Shown here: positions 22,823-32,820 of the stretch, piece by piece
Position numbering within the stretch: position 1 is the stretch's first letter
Layout of the letters: every line of letters begins with the position of its first letter
Assembly: GCA_021234535.1 (NCBI GenBank)
Contig: CM037833.1
Location: 4,796,709 to 4,860,708, forward strand
Origin: Stichopus chloronotus
Lineage: Eukaryota > Echinodermata > Holothuroidea > Aspidochirotida > Stichopodidae
Direction of reading: 5' to 3'
Length of the DNA: 64,000 nucleotides
Notes under the pieces: generated by a model
Seen by the model: the letters and a program-made list of their open reading frames with translations, nothing else
What the model was told of the DNA's origin: nothing
Database searches by the model: none
Position numbers and translations under genes: made by a program

Positions 22823-23086
22823 TTGTTGTGACTCGTTAGCTTGCTTCCTTTGACTAGCAACTTTGGGTCTTGTAGATGGCAGAGGTTGTTGGGTGTTTAA
22901 AAATGTTGTGCACTGCATTCTCATGTCTTCCCACGTCATCTTCAAAATAGTCATTTGAAATATGTTCTTCACATAAAACATCGCTTGGTTTCCATATATA
23001 CGACCTGGACAGAAATTTCTCCACAGAGATGGCTTTGGCTAGCAGCTTCAAAAATTTGGTTCCTTGAGGATTTGGGATCGAGAAAA
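22823..23086 (-). pseudogene. THAP-domain exon, frameshifted
   Basis: Minus-strand acceptor 'aaatttcag' at 23087-23088 leads into 'FSIPNPQGTKFLKLLAKAI', then 'WKPSDVLCEEHISNDYF'. This matches the second half of a THAP zinc finger (Trp, then Cys-x-x-His, then Phe); the first C-x-C pair would be on an upstream exon. After about 22925 the signal moves to another frame ('LPSTRPKVASQRKQ') and ends in a 'caa|gtaagt' donor at 22823. THAP domains occur in P-element-like transposases and host regulators. The psq exon 500 bp downstream on the same strand may belong to the same transcript. Confidence 0.6.
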
Positions 23087-23099
23087 CTGAAATTTTCAC

Positions 23100-25165
23100 A
23101 CGTCCCGTGTAAATGTAGGCTAGGCCTAACTTAGGCTAGTACTAACAGTTAGTAGCCTATCCGCTTCAGTCTGGTTAACAAACTAGCAGGCCAGGCCTGA
23201 CGTAAGATTACAGTACCAGCCTTAGTTACTTGTATTACTACAGGTATAGCCTAGTGTGTTCTTTTATCTTGGTTACCACATTGTAGTTGATAACATACAG
23301 AGCGTTACCGTTTGGCTAACCTAAGTTGCGCTATATACTCTTGAACGTTCTAATCTAGCCTAACGAGAGTAATGTTACTCCGTATAGGGTAGCAGCGTTC
23401 GCTGTTAGTATGAATCACAGAGTGGTGTCACAGGCACACTTTCGTTCGTCCATCGACTAAAGAGCCGCATAAGGAAGATTTGAATTCTGATGCAGGCCTA
23501 ACATTTATTTCATCTATGAAACGAGACAATGTCAAACTTCCAATTCCATGTTTTGTTCCTTTTCGTTTTCAAGATGAATGAGACTAGAACTTGCAAGATT
23601 CGATGTGTCATGCAATACAAATGGAAACATACTGTATGTACTGCACAGCTGGCATGCCATATAGGGTTTGTACGTGATCGTGGATGAAATGGTATTGGTG
23701 TATGCACCCTTCTCGTGCATCCAAGTTGTAACCAATTCAGAGGAAACCTGCTAATCGTTTGAGGGGACAAAGAGAGTTCCAAGAAATAACAAATACGGTC
23801 AGATGTTTTAGTATTTTCTCCTTTAGCTCCACTTCAAGGAATGATTCCTGCTATGTATGTGGTTAGTTTCTGGTCATTCAGCCGGGAGCCCTCTATTGGC
23901 GTTGTTGTTTTTGTGTACTTCATTGAGCCAACGTTGTGGTTGTCAGTAGCTTTACAGTGACTGTTCGAAACGTTTCAATCCGCTATTTCTCAGCAAATGG
24001 TTAGTTGTTAATCCTTCGTATTATTAAGTGTGAGTTCCAGTTTTGTCTTTCACGCAGTCCGTTGTGATGTATCTACCTTTAGTAGAGATTTAATCTTAAA
24101 TTTGAGCATCATTAGCTTGTCACCTTGCACACCGGGTTGGCTCACTCAGAGGTGTATGCGTTGGCTTAGCCCTTCGTTAGGTTTCATTTGTCATTTTCAC
24201 TTGCTTTTTGCTCTATCTAGATGGTCTCTTGTGTTTGAGCTTTAATGATTGTGTTCTGATATATCTCGTGGATTGTTAAGCCACTGCACGCAGATTGCAT
24301 AGCCAACACGTTACTTGCCATGATGTACAACTTAGTTTGTACAGTGGCTTGTCTCGGTTCTAGGTGCACACCTGGAATTTCTAGGAGGATACTTGGTGAT
24401 GAGTATAGACAAGGTTCGTATTTTACGGTCCGTGGTTACGGTTGCAGCTATTTCGTGTATTTGTACCTGGTCTTATTGTTTTAAGATTAAATCACAGACA
24501 GGGATGGTGCTGTTTTGAGTTGCTGGAATCATCAGACACCACACGCTGTGAAGTGTTTGTGTTTTGAAACCTTCACCGCAATTAAGAAATTATGTAATTG
24601 CATTTTACTTGTTTGTTATACAAGTCTAGCGTGTGAGACTTAGTCGTGGAGAGCGATACATTGTTACATATTGTTTTAGTAGTGTGAAGGACGCAGACTT
24701 GCTAGATTAGTTCGCGTGGAACAATGAGTGTCACCTTGTGTTTGTGTTATTGTATGGGTGCGGGTGAATGTCTTTGACTAAGGACATCCGTGCCATCCTG
24801 TTTGCTGCTGAGATTTATCACCTTGTACCATCTGCAGTGTACGTTTTTCAATAGTTTCCCCGGTACTGAATGGTTAGAAGCCCATTACCATTCTCTAAAA
24901 TTAATGCCGAAACCCCTCGCTTACTGTATGAAAGTTCCGTTGGTCCAGTATACCGTAAATACTGAACGTAGTGAGGGATAAATCGTTAAATTCCATAGCG
25001 ACGACCAGAGAGAATAATTCCCACTGACATTTAAGCACTTTTGAAGCTCATTCATTATTGCCCAGTCAAATTAGGTTCAAATGTGCACGATCTGAATTAG
25101 CAACGACGTTAACGCTCACAGTGTCCAGACCCCCAGTCCATTTTTCCTACGAGGAAGGCCTACGC
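23100..25165. other. Stretch without a supportable gene
   Basis: Repeated 'aggccta' strings occur at 23118-23240. Part of the right half (24.3-25.17 kb) may be the upstream part of the gypsy LTR that ends at 25351, but I could not define a start. Open frames are below 95 codons and unremarkable. Confidence 0.35.
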
Positions 25166-25169
25166 CACT

Positions 25170-25351
25170 CCGTGGTTTAGCCACATGAGGTTTTATGTTA
25201 CTTGTTTGCACCGTTTTGCGCTCTCTCGCACACATTGTTACCGAGTAGAGTTTCGCTATTTTGTTGTTGTTCTTAAGCCGTTAAGTATACTGTTTCCTTG
25301 TGGATAACTCTGCGTGTTTTTTGTCGAATGTTATCTTCTTCCTTACTGGCG
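25170..25351 (+). repeat. 5' LTR, right-hand part
   Basis: The block with 'ctctctcgcacacattg', 'accgagtagagtttcgctat' and 'cttcttccttactggc' recurs at 29280-29338, fixing the LTR end at 25350-25351. Weaker similarity ('cgtggttta' against 'cgtggttat', both followed by 'ggttttat') carries the match back to about 25170. The start of the LTR is not resolved. Confidence 0.75.
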
Positions 25352-25370
25352 TGGTGACAACGTCGGGATT
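25352..25370 (+). promoter_or_regulatory. Primer binding site of the gypsy element
   Basis: 'tggtgacaacgtcgggatt' directly follows the LTR end and is trailed by 'cgaaccc'. This resembles the complement of a tRNA 3' end running into the T arm, as with Leu-type primers of gypsy elements. The exact tRNA is an inference. Confidence 0.6.
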
Positions 25371-25448
25371 TTATCGAACCCGCTCCTGCCGGTGAACATT
25401 TCGTCAAATTTCACCCTCCCAACCCGTGGGCCGTTTATCCAGTAATCA

Positions 25449-26423
25449 GTGCTGCGGTTCAACGGTAGGCTTTCTATTAGTAGCAGTAACACTACAATGG
25501 CTGCTAACGGTCGAACTCCGAAGCAATGCAGCCTTACACGTTCGGAGACTATCACTTCGTTCGAAGCATGCCGAAACAATTTGACTTATACGTTATCTAT
25601 GGACCCGAGTTTTGCCCCTTTTGTTAACGCTACATGGCAAAAAAAGTCAAAATCGAACCCTTACAGAGGTTTTACAGATGATCCTTCGAGTATTCCTCAG
25701 GCAAGCCGCCCTTCAGCTATACAAAAGAACAACATTATTGAATTATTGATAGGGCAGGTTGGAAACTATTGTCCTGTCATTTCAAGGAATTCCATTATCA
25801 AAGGCTCGACATCCCCTCCCTCCATATGGCAAATGGTCAGACTTCATTACGGCTTCCAGACAAGCGGCAGCCATTTTCTTGACCTCAATGACATTAAGCT
25901 GGAGGTCGATGAACGTTATGAGGAGTTATACCAACGACTGTGTCAAACTATTACAGAGGAAGAGGAGATGACTCCTACGCTCGAAAATTTTATTGCTTTG
26001 ACATGGCTTAGCCGTATCAAACCTGAACTCCCGAAACTTGTGAAGCAGCGTTATGGGCCAGAGCTGCGCTCAAGAACACTTGCTTCATTGAAACCGGAAA
26101 TTTCGCAGGCCCTTGACTCACTAGTTGGTGAAATTGAGTCCAATGTTACAGCTTTGAGAGCGTCTGCCCGTACTACTTTTGAGCCTCGTACAAAAAAAAG
26201 GTTAAAGCCTAGAATATGCCCACTTTGTAAGGAGGCAAAGCGCCCTCACAATCATTTTCTCAGCCAATGTAAATATTTGCCGGAAGATGACCGTCGCTTT
26301 TTACTAAAGGCCCGACAAATTTCTGACATTTTGGATGTTGGCGTAGACGAAGATATCGGAGATCCCATTAGTGAGTGTGACCTACCTCCTCATGACCCAC
26401 CCACAGAAGTATTTTCACATTAG
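25449..26423 (+). CDS. gag: Gypsy gag
   Basis: An uninterrupted 324-codon frame encodes the retrotransposon structural protein. The N-terminal half is variable. The middle (about residues 150-235) is helical and charged, as expected for a capsid. Residues 259-278 carry 'CPLCKEAKRPHNHFLSQC', a zinc-finger-like C-x-x-C...H...C motif typical of one gypsy group in marine invertebrates, followed by 'DRRFLLKARQI'. A start at 25449 or the Met at 25497 would both fit. The frame ends in TAG, and the protease frame continues in phase beyond it. This could be programmed readthrough or a late mutation. Confidence 0.85.
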   Translation: MLRFNGRLSISSSNTTMAANGRTPKQCSLTRSETITSFEACRNNLTYTLSMDPSFAPFVNATWQKKSKSNPYRGFTDDPSSIPQASRPSAIQKNNIIELLIGQVGNYCPVISRNSIIKGSTSPPSIWQMVRLHYGFQTSGSHFLDLNDIKLEVDERYEELYQRLCQTITEEEEMTPTLENFIALTWLSRIKPELPKLVKQRYGPELRSRTLASLKPEISQALDSLVGEIESNVTALRASARTTFEPRTKKRLKPRICPLCKEAKRPHNHFLSQCKYLPEDDRRFLLKARQISDILDVGVDEDIGDPISECDLPPHDPPTEVFSH

Positions 26424-26456
26424 AGAGTCCAGACAAGACCCTCCCCATATGTCGAT

Positions 26457-26930
26457 ATGTTCGTTCATGAAGTCCCTGTACGCCTTACCATTGACAGTGG
26501 TGCCACCGGAAATATGGTCCAGCATTGTACAGCCAGACGAATCGGAGCCAAGATCACCAGTTCCTGTCAGTCAGCAAACCAAGCGGATGGTACCTCTCCT
26601 CTCCAGGTGGTTGGTGAGACTAAATTTACCCTACAAAGGGGTAAAGAAACATTTTTGTTTGAGGGACTAGTAATTGAAAATTTAGACAGTGAGATTCTTG
26701 CTGGTATTCCCTTCATGGAGCATAATGATGTTGCTGTTAGGCCCAAGCTACGTGAAGTCACTGCCAAAGGTATTAAATACAAATATGGCTCTGAATCTCA
26801 GTCTAGTGTGACTGCCAGGTTTACCCATGTCGTCAGAGGGCCGCCTCAGAAGACCACGTACTTCCTGGTGAGTACCTCGAATTGTCACTTCCCCAAGAGC
26901 TCCAGTCCCCAGAATGTGGAATGGAGTTAG
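26457..26930 (+). pseudogene. pro: Gypsy aspartic protease and start of pol
   Basis: In phase with gag, the frame shows 'VRLTIDSGATGNMV' with the retropepsin Asp-Ser-Gly-Ala catalytic motif near residue 13. Forty to sixty residues later comes the strand 'EILAGIPFMEHNDVAV', the usual I-L-G-x-P-F second motif. The frame closes with a stop at 26928-26930 before the RT begins, so pol is already interrupted here. The product would process Gag-Pol in the particle. Confidence 0.8.
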
Positions 26931-27128
26931 CCATTGAGCCCCACACCTCAGGCAAATCTAACGCTTACCCACGGGCCTGGCCCTCTCCCGGTATTATGCG
27001 TAGTGTTGGTAATGTGATTAGGATCCCTAACAACCTAACATGTTTGTCAAGTTGCACATGTTTATTTCCCCAAGTCGGACCCATCATGGGCTCCCACTGC
27101 TAGAGCCATAAATCAGATCCCAGAACCT

Positions 27129-27960
27129 ATGAGCCCTCAGGTTTCAACTGACCCTGACCTTATCTTAACCTCCTCTGAGAGAAACGAATTCCTCTCTGTT
27201 GTTGAGGAGTTTTCTGATGTTTTCAGCCCTAACTTCCCGGGGTATAATGGGTTTGCCGGAAACTTTGAGGCTGTTGTCAACATGGGCCTCACTCTACCCC
27301 CTCAAAGAAAGGGCCGCCTTCCACTTTATAATAACAGTAACCTAAAAGACTTACAAGTGAAGTTTGATGAGTTGGAAGTGTTAGGTGTGTTTGCCCGCCC
27401 AGAGAATGTAGGTGTGAACGTGGAATAAGTCAATCCCTCCTTCCTGGTTAAGAAACCTAATGGCTCATTTAGACTTGTCACTGCTTTTGCCGATGTCGGT
27501 AGATAATAGTAAGCCCCACCCTTCGCTAATGCCTGATGTTGACGGCATCCTGCGCAAAGTTAGCCACTGGCGGTATATCATTAAAACAGATCTGACTAGT
27601 GCCTTTTATCAGATCCCCTTAGCCAAGTCATCCATGAAATATTGTGTGTTGTTACCCCCTACAGGGGTGTATGCGTGTACACTAGATCTGCCATGGGTAT
27701 GCCCGGCTCGGAAACTGCTCTTGAAGAGCTAATGTGCCGTGTCCTTGGTGACTTACTTGTGGAGGGTCAGGTCACTAAGATCGCTGATGATCTTTATTGC
27801 GGTGGAAATTCAGTTGATGTTTTGTCGGCACTAATTCAAATCTGCGTTTGTCCCCCCACAAGACGGTTATTTGCCCCCGCTCAACTTTCCTTCTCGGATA
27901 GATTTGGTCAAACGGCACTCTTCCTCCAAGTCCCCACCGCGTTGCTGCCCTTTCTACGTG
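27129..27960 (+). pseudogene. Gypsy reverse transcriptase, broken
   Basis: The first frame (27129-27428) holds the linker and 'LPPQRKGRLP'. A TAA at 27426 interrupts '[20 protein letters not shown]', RT block 2. Two adjacent stops (about 27506) and a frameshift precede '[17 protein letters not shown]', the motif A block with its catalytic Asp. Another shift gives '[15 protein letters not shown]' and '[11 protein letters not shown]', where the Y-x-D-D box reads Ile-Ala-Asp-Asp. After about 27830 the thumb is disrupted. At least three inactivating lesions are visible. Confidence 0.85.
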
Positions 27961-27976
27961 CGCTCCTCCTAAAACT

Positions 27977-28642
27977 GTGAAGGAAATGCATTCCTTCTTA
28001 GGTGTTGTAGCACCCCTTGACGGCGCTTTAGCCGGGCTCCACTCTAAAGACCCTGTCCCTTGGACTAGTGATCTCCAGTCATCCAAAACCATTACCATAC
28101 CTCAGCCAAATGATCAGCTTTGGATCGTTACCGATGCCTCAGCTTCCAAATTTAGTTTAGGCGCGACCCTGTATGTCACTAGGGACAGCAAGCTCCATGT
28201 CAGCGGATTCTTTAATGCTAAATTGCGTGGAAGACAACCCACTTGGTTACCATGCGAAATTGAAGCTTTGGCTATCGGCACTGCCGTTAAACACTTTGCT
28301 CCATATATAATACAGTCCCTCCACCACCCCATAGTACTTACTGACAGTAAACCATGCGTTCAGGCATATGAAAAATTAGGTCGTGGTGAATTCTCTGCCA
28401 GTCCACGTGTCACCTCCTTCCTCTCTACCGTTAGTCGCTATAGCGCAACCGTTCGCCATCTTGCGGGGAGCGTTAATGTCCCCTCTGACTTTGCTAGCCG
28501 GAATGCCCCAGAGTGCATTCACCCCACTTGCCAAATCTGTTCTTTTGTCAGGTCATCTACCGACATGACTGTCTTCAGAACTTCAATTCAGGAGGTAGTT
28601 TCAGGCAATGAATCAATGATCAATTCACCAATGAGCAGCTAA
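27977..28642 (+). CDS. Gypsy RNase H, open over 221 codons
   Basis: Read in one frame, the segment starts with the RT connection ('[13 protein letters not shown]') and continues into RNase H. '[18 protein letters not shown]' has the first catalytic Asp, 'PCEIEALAI' the Glu and '[13 protein letters not shown]' the second Asp. '[15 protein letters not shown]' corresponds to the C-terminal His/Asp block. It ends in the short 'CQICSF' linker that normally leads to the integrase zinc finger. The catalytic residues look conserved although neighbouring pol parts are broken. Confidence 0.8.
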   Translation: MKEMHSFLGVVAPLDGALAGLHSKDPVPWTSDLQSSKTITIPQPNDQLWIVTDASASKFSLGATLYVTRDSKLHVSGFFNAKLRGRQPTWLPCEIEALAIGTAVKHFAPYIIQSLHHPIVLTDSKPCVQAYEKLGRGEFSASPRVTSFLSTVSRYSATVRHLAGSVNVPSDFASRNAPECIHPTCQICSFVRSSTDMTVFRTSIQEVVSGNESMINSPMSS

Positions 28643-28761
28643 ATTTTAATGACCTCACCCTTATCCAGCAGCAGCAGACACTTGATAATCACCCACATAG
28701 CCAAAAGGCTAAACAATCATCTTCTGCGCGGCCCTCTCCCTGTCCATCCAGTCCTGACATT

Positions 28762-29225
28762 ATGGCTGGTGATGTAGTTTATTTGCATAAGGACCTTAAT
28801 AAGTCTAAAGCTAGAAACAGGTACCAGCTTAGGTCACATAGCTATAAGGTTAAGAAGGGTGACTGCTTCAAGGTTCCATCTTGTGCCTCTGCAGGCCGCT
28901 CCTGGTCCTCACTCTCCATAACCCGGTCAGTCCTCCCAATCGATGCTCCTCTTACCCCTGTTGCTTTGACTGAACCTTGCTTCGACCCACCCCGTTTGTG
29001 TGCTACTGGTCCTTCAGAACCCCTCCCTGTCGCACGCCCTGGCTCCCCGATGCCTGATCAGGATAATACTTGTAGTGAATCACAATCGTATCCTGTCGAT
29101 AGTGTTGCCAGTGATCCTCCTTGTCCTACCTCATCCTCCCCCTGCCCCCAATCCCCACCCTGTCGGCGGCCCTCTCGTCAACGTAAACCTCCTAAATACC
29201 TTGACGACTTTGTCATGAACTACTA
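28762..29225 (+). pseudogene. Gypsy post-integrase C-terminal tail
   Basis: 'AGDVVYLHKDLNKSKARNRY' matches the small domain that follows the integrase core in this gypsy group. A Pro/Ser-rich tail follows and ends in 'RQRKPPKYLDDFV' just before the 3' LTR. The roughly 250-350-codon integrase core expected between 28642 and 28762 is missing, so the tail is an orphan piece of pol. Confidence 0.75.
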
Positions 29226-29230
29226 ATCTT

Positions 29231-29338
29231 TGTGGTGACCTTTCGTGGTTATGGTTTTATCTTTTTATTATCGGTTGGTGCGCTCTCTCGCACACATTGT
29301 TACCGAGTAGAGTTTCGCTATCTTCTTCCTTACTGGCA
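29231..29338 (+). repeat. 3' LTR, internally deleted
   Basis: It matches the 5' LTR from 'gcgctctctcgcacac' (29279) to 'cttactggc', but lacks about 70 bases present in the 5' copy at 25263-25332. The deletion junction falls at 'gctat|cttctt', with 'tat' on both sides in the long copy, suggesting loss by microhomology. The LTR ends '...ggca' at 29338. Confidence 0.75.
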
Positions 29339-29945
29339 ATCGATGGGGAGGCTTTCACAGTATGTTATAAGAGGCTGCGTTGGCGTCGCTGGAGGGGCGG
29401 TCGACGGAAGGGGTTGAGGAAGGGTTCCTGGTGAAAGCGTTTAATAGAGACGCTGAAAAAGCGGTATGATGTTCGAGTTGACATATCACATGTGCTACTA
29501 GGCCTGCCCCTTTCTTCTTCCCCTCCCCTTCTCTAGGATTGTGACCTGTATACAACACACGAAAAACAAAGGAAAGCATAGCTAGCATACATACAACTTT
29601 CTGCTAACATCGCACCCAATGGCCCTCTCAAATGGCCAATCTAAAAGACAACCAATCTGACTCTTGACGATGGCGAATGTCGGAATGAAACCTCGGCCAG
29701 AGTATCTTTGGTAAAAAAAAAACTACACGACGAAGGAAACCATGCGATAATATTGATAACGTTTTCGACGATTATGCAGATGTGATGAAGGAGGGGAGGG
29801 CGAACAAAGACTTGGGAGTGGAGGAATTATTTGACGAAAAGAGACTGTACTAATGAACGTGTGACTAATTTTACAGACGAACTCCATGGAAAATTAGGAC
29901 GAACATATTTAACATCTACGACTATGCCTAAGAAAATGGAAACTG
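29339..29945. other. Stretch without a supportable gene
   Basis: Only short frames are present. The sequence has no motif I recognise and leads directly into the MULE-like remnant. Confidence 0.4.
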
Positions 29946-31118
29946 ATGGAAACGACTATTGCTACTTTCTTAATAGATCGGTCTGAGTGGCAGCTGCTAC
30001 CCAAAAATCAGATTAAACCCAATACGTTACCAATGGAGTGGGTTAATATTTTTAGTAAAAAAATCAGTGAAATTAACAGAACCTGTTCATTAAGTTTCGA
30101 CGTCATTATGTCTCAAAAAAAAAAACTCTTGCACTTTGTTTTCCAGGCATACGCCGAATGTGGGTTTTCTACTTGCCCTGTATGTTGTAAAATCCAAATT
30201 GCTTCAGAAATTACTCTTGAAGTACATTTAGTGTTTTCTGGGAGAGTGCAGCACAAGAAGGATGAGTTGAGTGCAAGATATGTAAGGGGAAATGAAAGAG
30301 AACTCTTGAGGAAAAAATTGCAACAGAAAGCACCGAGAAGGGAATACCTTGATAACTTAGAAAAGCTCACCGATGATGCTGGTTGCAGGGATCAGACCCC
30401 GTCGAAACAAACTGAAGGGAGGAGTTCATTAAGAGGTGGTGAAAACGAAGTTTTCGAACTGTATAAGCTTCTGAAAAAAAAAGAGGGAAAAAGGTACAGG
30501 TAGAAAACTTGAGGGCGTATTAAGAAGAGTGTCGTGTATGGCATGCCATTTGTCCCCGTGATGTTGTTTACCTAGATGGCACGGGTTCCATTGTTTCCAA
30601 TAATTCTTTATTAGCTGGAAAGAGAAAGCATCAGTTATATGATCTAGTGGTCAGAAATCCCGTTAGGAGGAAACAGCCATTCACTGTGGCATCCCTTTCA
30701 TATTTTCTTTATTGCTTTGAACAAGCAGAAAAAACACTTGTGTTTCAAAGCCCTCTTTACTTACTATTGATGGCAGTAGTACGCTTTTACTTGCTTCCCT
30801 AAGGGCCTTCACTTCAGAAACGCCTGAAGAATTGTCACAGGGAAAGCACGGCCCAATGACCTTTCCAAGCTATTAATTCATCTTTGTTCTTCTCATTTGA
30901 TGAAATCAATTGCATCCTTTTGTAAAAAGTGTTTCGATAAAAACTCCAAATTCATCAAGTACTGCATTGGATCGCTTGTCACTTGTAATGATTGGGGACA
31001 CGTTAAGCGTATTGTGAGAAAATAGTGCTTACAAAGCCGCAGGACAGTGAACTTAATGTTGTACATGAAGTGGATGAAGAAAATCAAGGATTTGTAAATG
31101 AGAACATTACGGAAGAGT
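29946..31118 (+). pseudogene. MULE-like (NOF-type) DDE transposase remnant
   Basis: The open frame to 30503 carries 'CPVCCKIQIASE' and 'SARYVRGNERELLRKKL'. This pattern is shared by a large invertebrate family of transposase-like proteins ending in a MULE-type DDE domain. Downstream, shifted frames show 'VVYLDGTGSIVS' (about 30565), matching the first catalytic Asp block. They continue with 'LLTIDGSSTLLLASLRAF' (about 30755), matching the second, and a Cys/His segment near 30900-30960 ('SFCKKCFDKNSKFIK'). It is cut at 31120 by LINE-x copy B. The superfamily call is from pattern memory and is tentative; that the element is broken is certain. Confidence 0.5.
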
Positions 31119-31120
31119 AA

Positions 31121-32155
31121 TGCCAAAACACATGTGGAACACTCTCCCATCTTGCCCCCGCAATGGATGTACAAGATGGGAGAGTGTTCCACATGTGTTT
31201 TGGCAGTGTGACTTTGTGGCCCTCCTATGGGAATGGTTTCAAGTCCTGACTGATCGCCTCACGTTTTGTAACACATGGACGGTCAGCCGGGACTACGTTT
31301 TGTTTGGCCTCTCTCCCCCATTGTGCAACACAAGTGTTTGCGAGATACCTTTATATCGGCCTCCATAAAGCTGGCCGTATGGAGAGACCGTTGTAATATT
31401 GTATTTAGGGGTGAGGGGCGGCCTGCGGACGTCGTCTTGGCATCGGTGAAGGCGGAGATTAGGTTGAGGGTTGAGTCCGACTTCGTTCGTTTGTCTAGGT
31501 CGACGTTTGGCAGACGGTGGGGTCCAATTGCTTCGGTGCGGGCGGACCGGTTGGTATTGAAGTTGTAATTTTTTGTGGTTCCTGTACATATGTACATAGA
31601 CTGTATTTGTGTGGTTCTATTACCGTAAGGAACATAATTTTCTGTTTCATTTGGTAGTGTGTAAATAGTTCGCGTTTTTGCTTTTCCTGAGCCGGTTTGA
31701 GTTTGTATTTGTTGTTTCTGTGCCGTTTTCTATGCACTTAAAAAGTACATCCATTGCGGGGTCAAATGCCATCTCCAAGACGCCACCGATGGCGCTTGAG
31801 GTTGGGTACAATGGCGTCATGTGCAATTCGCCACAACAGGTCTCGCCGGCGAAAGTCAAGTGACCTGCTGTGAACTACACTCCACACTTCCGGCCCCGAA
31901 GCATAGTCGGTTGGATGGACCTGGCCGACCAATTCATCAAAAATAGCCCGATATTGGGTCCCCGCACTGGATTGCGAGACGTCCCCCGCGGATGACATAA
32001 TACGGAGAGTGTCCCTCATGTGGCCGTAGGCCTTCGTGGGCCTCCAGCTGTGGGGAGCACTGTTGCTAAAAAGGGAGGGGAAAAAACGGTGGAAAGAAAG
32101 CCCTCCCCAATAACGAACAAAATAGGCAAACGGCATGTTGCTGTCAACAGCACCT
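31121..32155. mobile_element. LINE-x copy B, internally inverted arrangement
   Basis: 31156-31747 is plus-oriented and encodes the C-terminus ('ESVPHVFWQC', 'IKLAVWRDRCNIVF', ending 'DRLVLKL' at 31568) plus the 3' UTR to 'gcacttaaaaagt'. 31748-32152 is minus-oriented and encodes the segment just upstream in the protein ('FAYFVRYWGGLSF' to 'RWRLGDGI'). Both parts break at the same element position, 'cccgcaatggatgtac'. A further 33-bp minus-oriented piece (31121-31153) sits on the left and continues the minus part exactly. It makes a palindrome with 31170-31202. The copy separates the MULE-like remnant from the Ulp1-like remnant. Confidence 0.8.
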
Positions 32156-32299
32156 TTGCCAATTGCTAGGTTGGTGTGGTCCCTATGTAAGACACACAGC
32201 CCCTGTTCACGTGCTGCGATTTTGTATGGGGAACCTATTCCCTGTGTAGATTTAGTTCGTCTCCTCCCTGAAACGGAATCATAGTTTTCCCGGCACGGC

Positions 32300-32820
32300 A
32301 AAGTTTTATATCCTAACGATATGCCTGGTTGGCTTTCTGACAGTTTTATTGAGTGCTATAAGCTATAACAAAGCAATTTTCGAAAAGGGGAATGAAGTAG
32401 ATATGGATATCTTCCTATTGGGACAATAGGACTTAGGTTATCAGAAGTGTGCAAGATTATAACTGTACCATTACATTATGTATGTACTAGATCAATCTAA
32501 GAAAATAATTCGACTTTTCAATTCTTCCTCCGACGAAATAAGCTCAGATATTGTTAAGCATATGCAATTGATTAAGAGAAAACTAATATTAAACTTAATG
32601 ATGTTCAGTGGCAAGTTATAAAAGAACCATTCATTATCCAGCCCGATGCGAACAGCTGTGGTATTTGGTGCTGTTTTGCTATTCGCCATGTGTGCTTCGG
32701 TGATGCCATGCCATCTGTGCACAGTGAAAATGACGTTGCCAAATATAGGCAGAAATTACTTAAATCTGTCATGGATCTTTCACAGTGGATCCACAAAGAC
32801 CTACTGCTGGATGATGTTTA
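32300..32820 (+). pseudogene. Ulp1-like cysteine protease (C48) remnant
   Basis: Broken plus-strand frames read 'MPGWLSDSFIECY' (about 32320; family pattern W-L-x-D-x-x-I), then 'KKIIRLFNSSSDE' (about 32500), then 'IIQPDANSCGIWCCFAIRH' (32635-32690). The last is the Q-x-x-x-x-S-C-G block with catalytic Cys and oxyanion Gln. The catalytic His region between 32370 and 32480 is too decayed to read. Ulp1 proteases normally remove SUMO. They are also carried by MULE, Kolobok and other DNA transposons, which fits the MULE-like remnant on the same strand 1.2 kb upstream, beyond LINE-x copy B. Confidence 0.6.

Larger units (their letters stand above)
25170..29338 (+). mobile_element. Ty3/gypsy LTR retrotransposon with both LTR ends, integrase deleted
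   Basis: The element spans matched LTR ends, a primer binding site, gag, protease, reverse transcriptase, RNase H and a post-integrase tail, all on the plus strand. The shared LTR block 'gcgctctctcgcacacattg' starts at 25220 and again at 29280. Gag, protease and the first part of RT lie in one reading frame, broken by isolated stops. The integrase core that should separate RNase H from the tail is absent. It is the most intact element in the window but cannot move on its own. Confidence 0.9.

Noticed and set aside
31121..32155. Twin-priming origin of LINE-x copy B
   Set aside because: Twin priming leaves the two 5' ends facing each other; here the 3' ends face each other.
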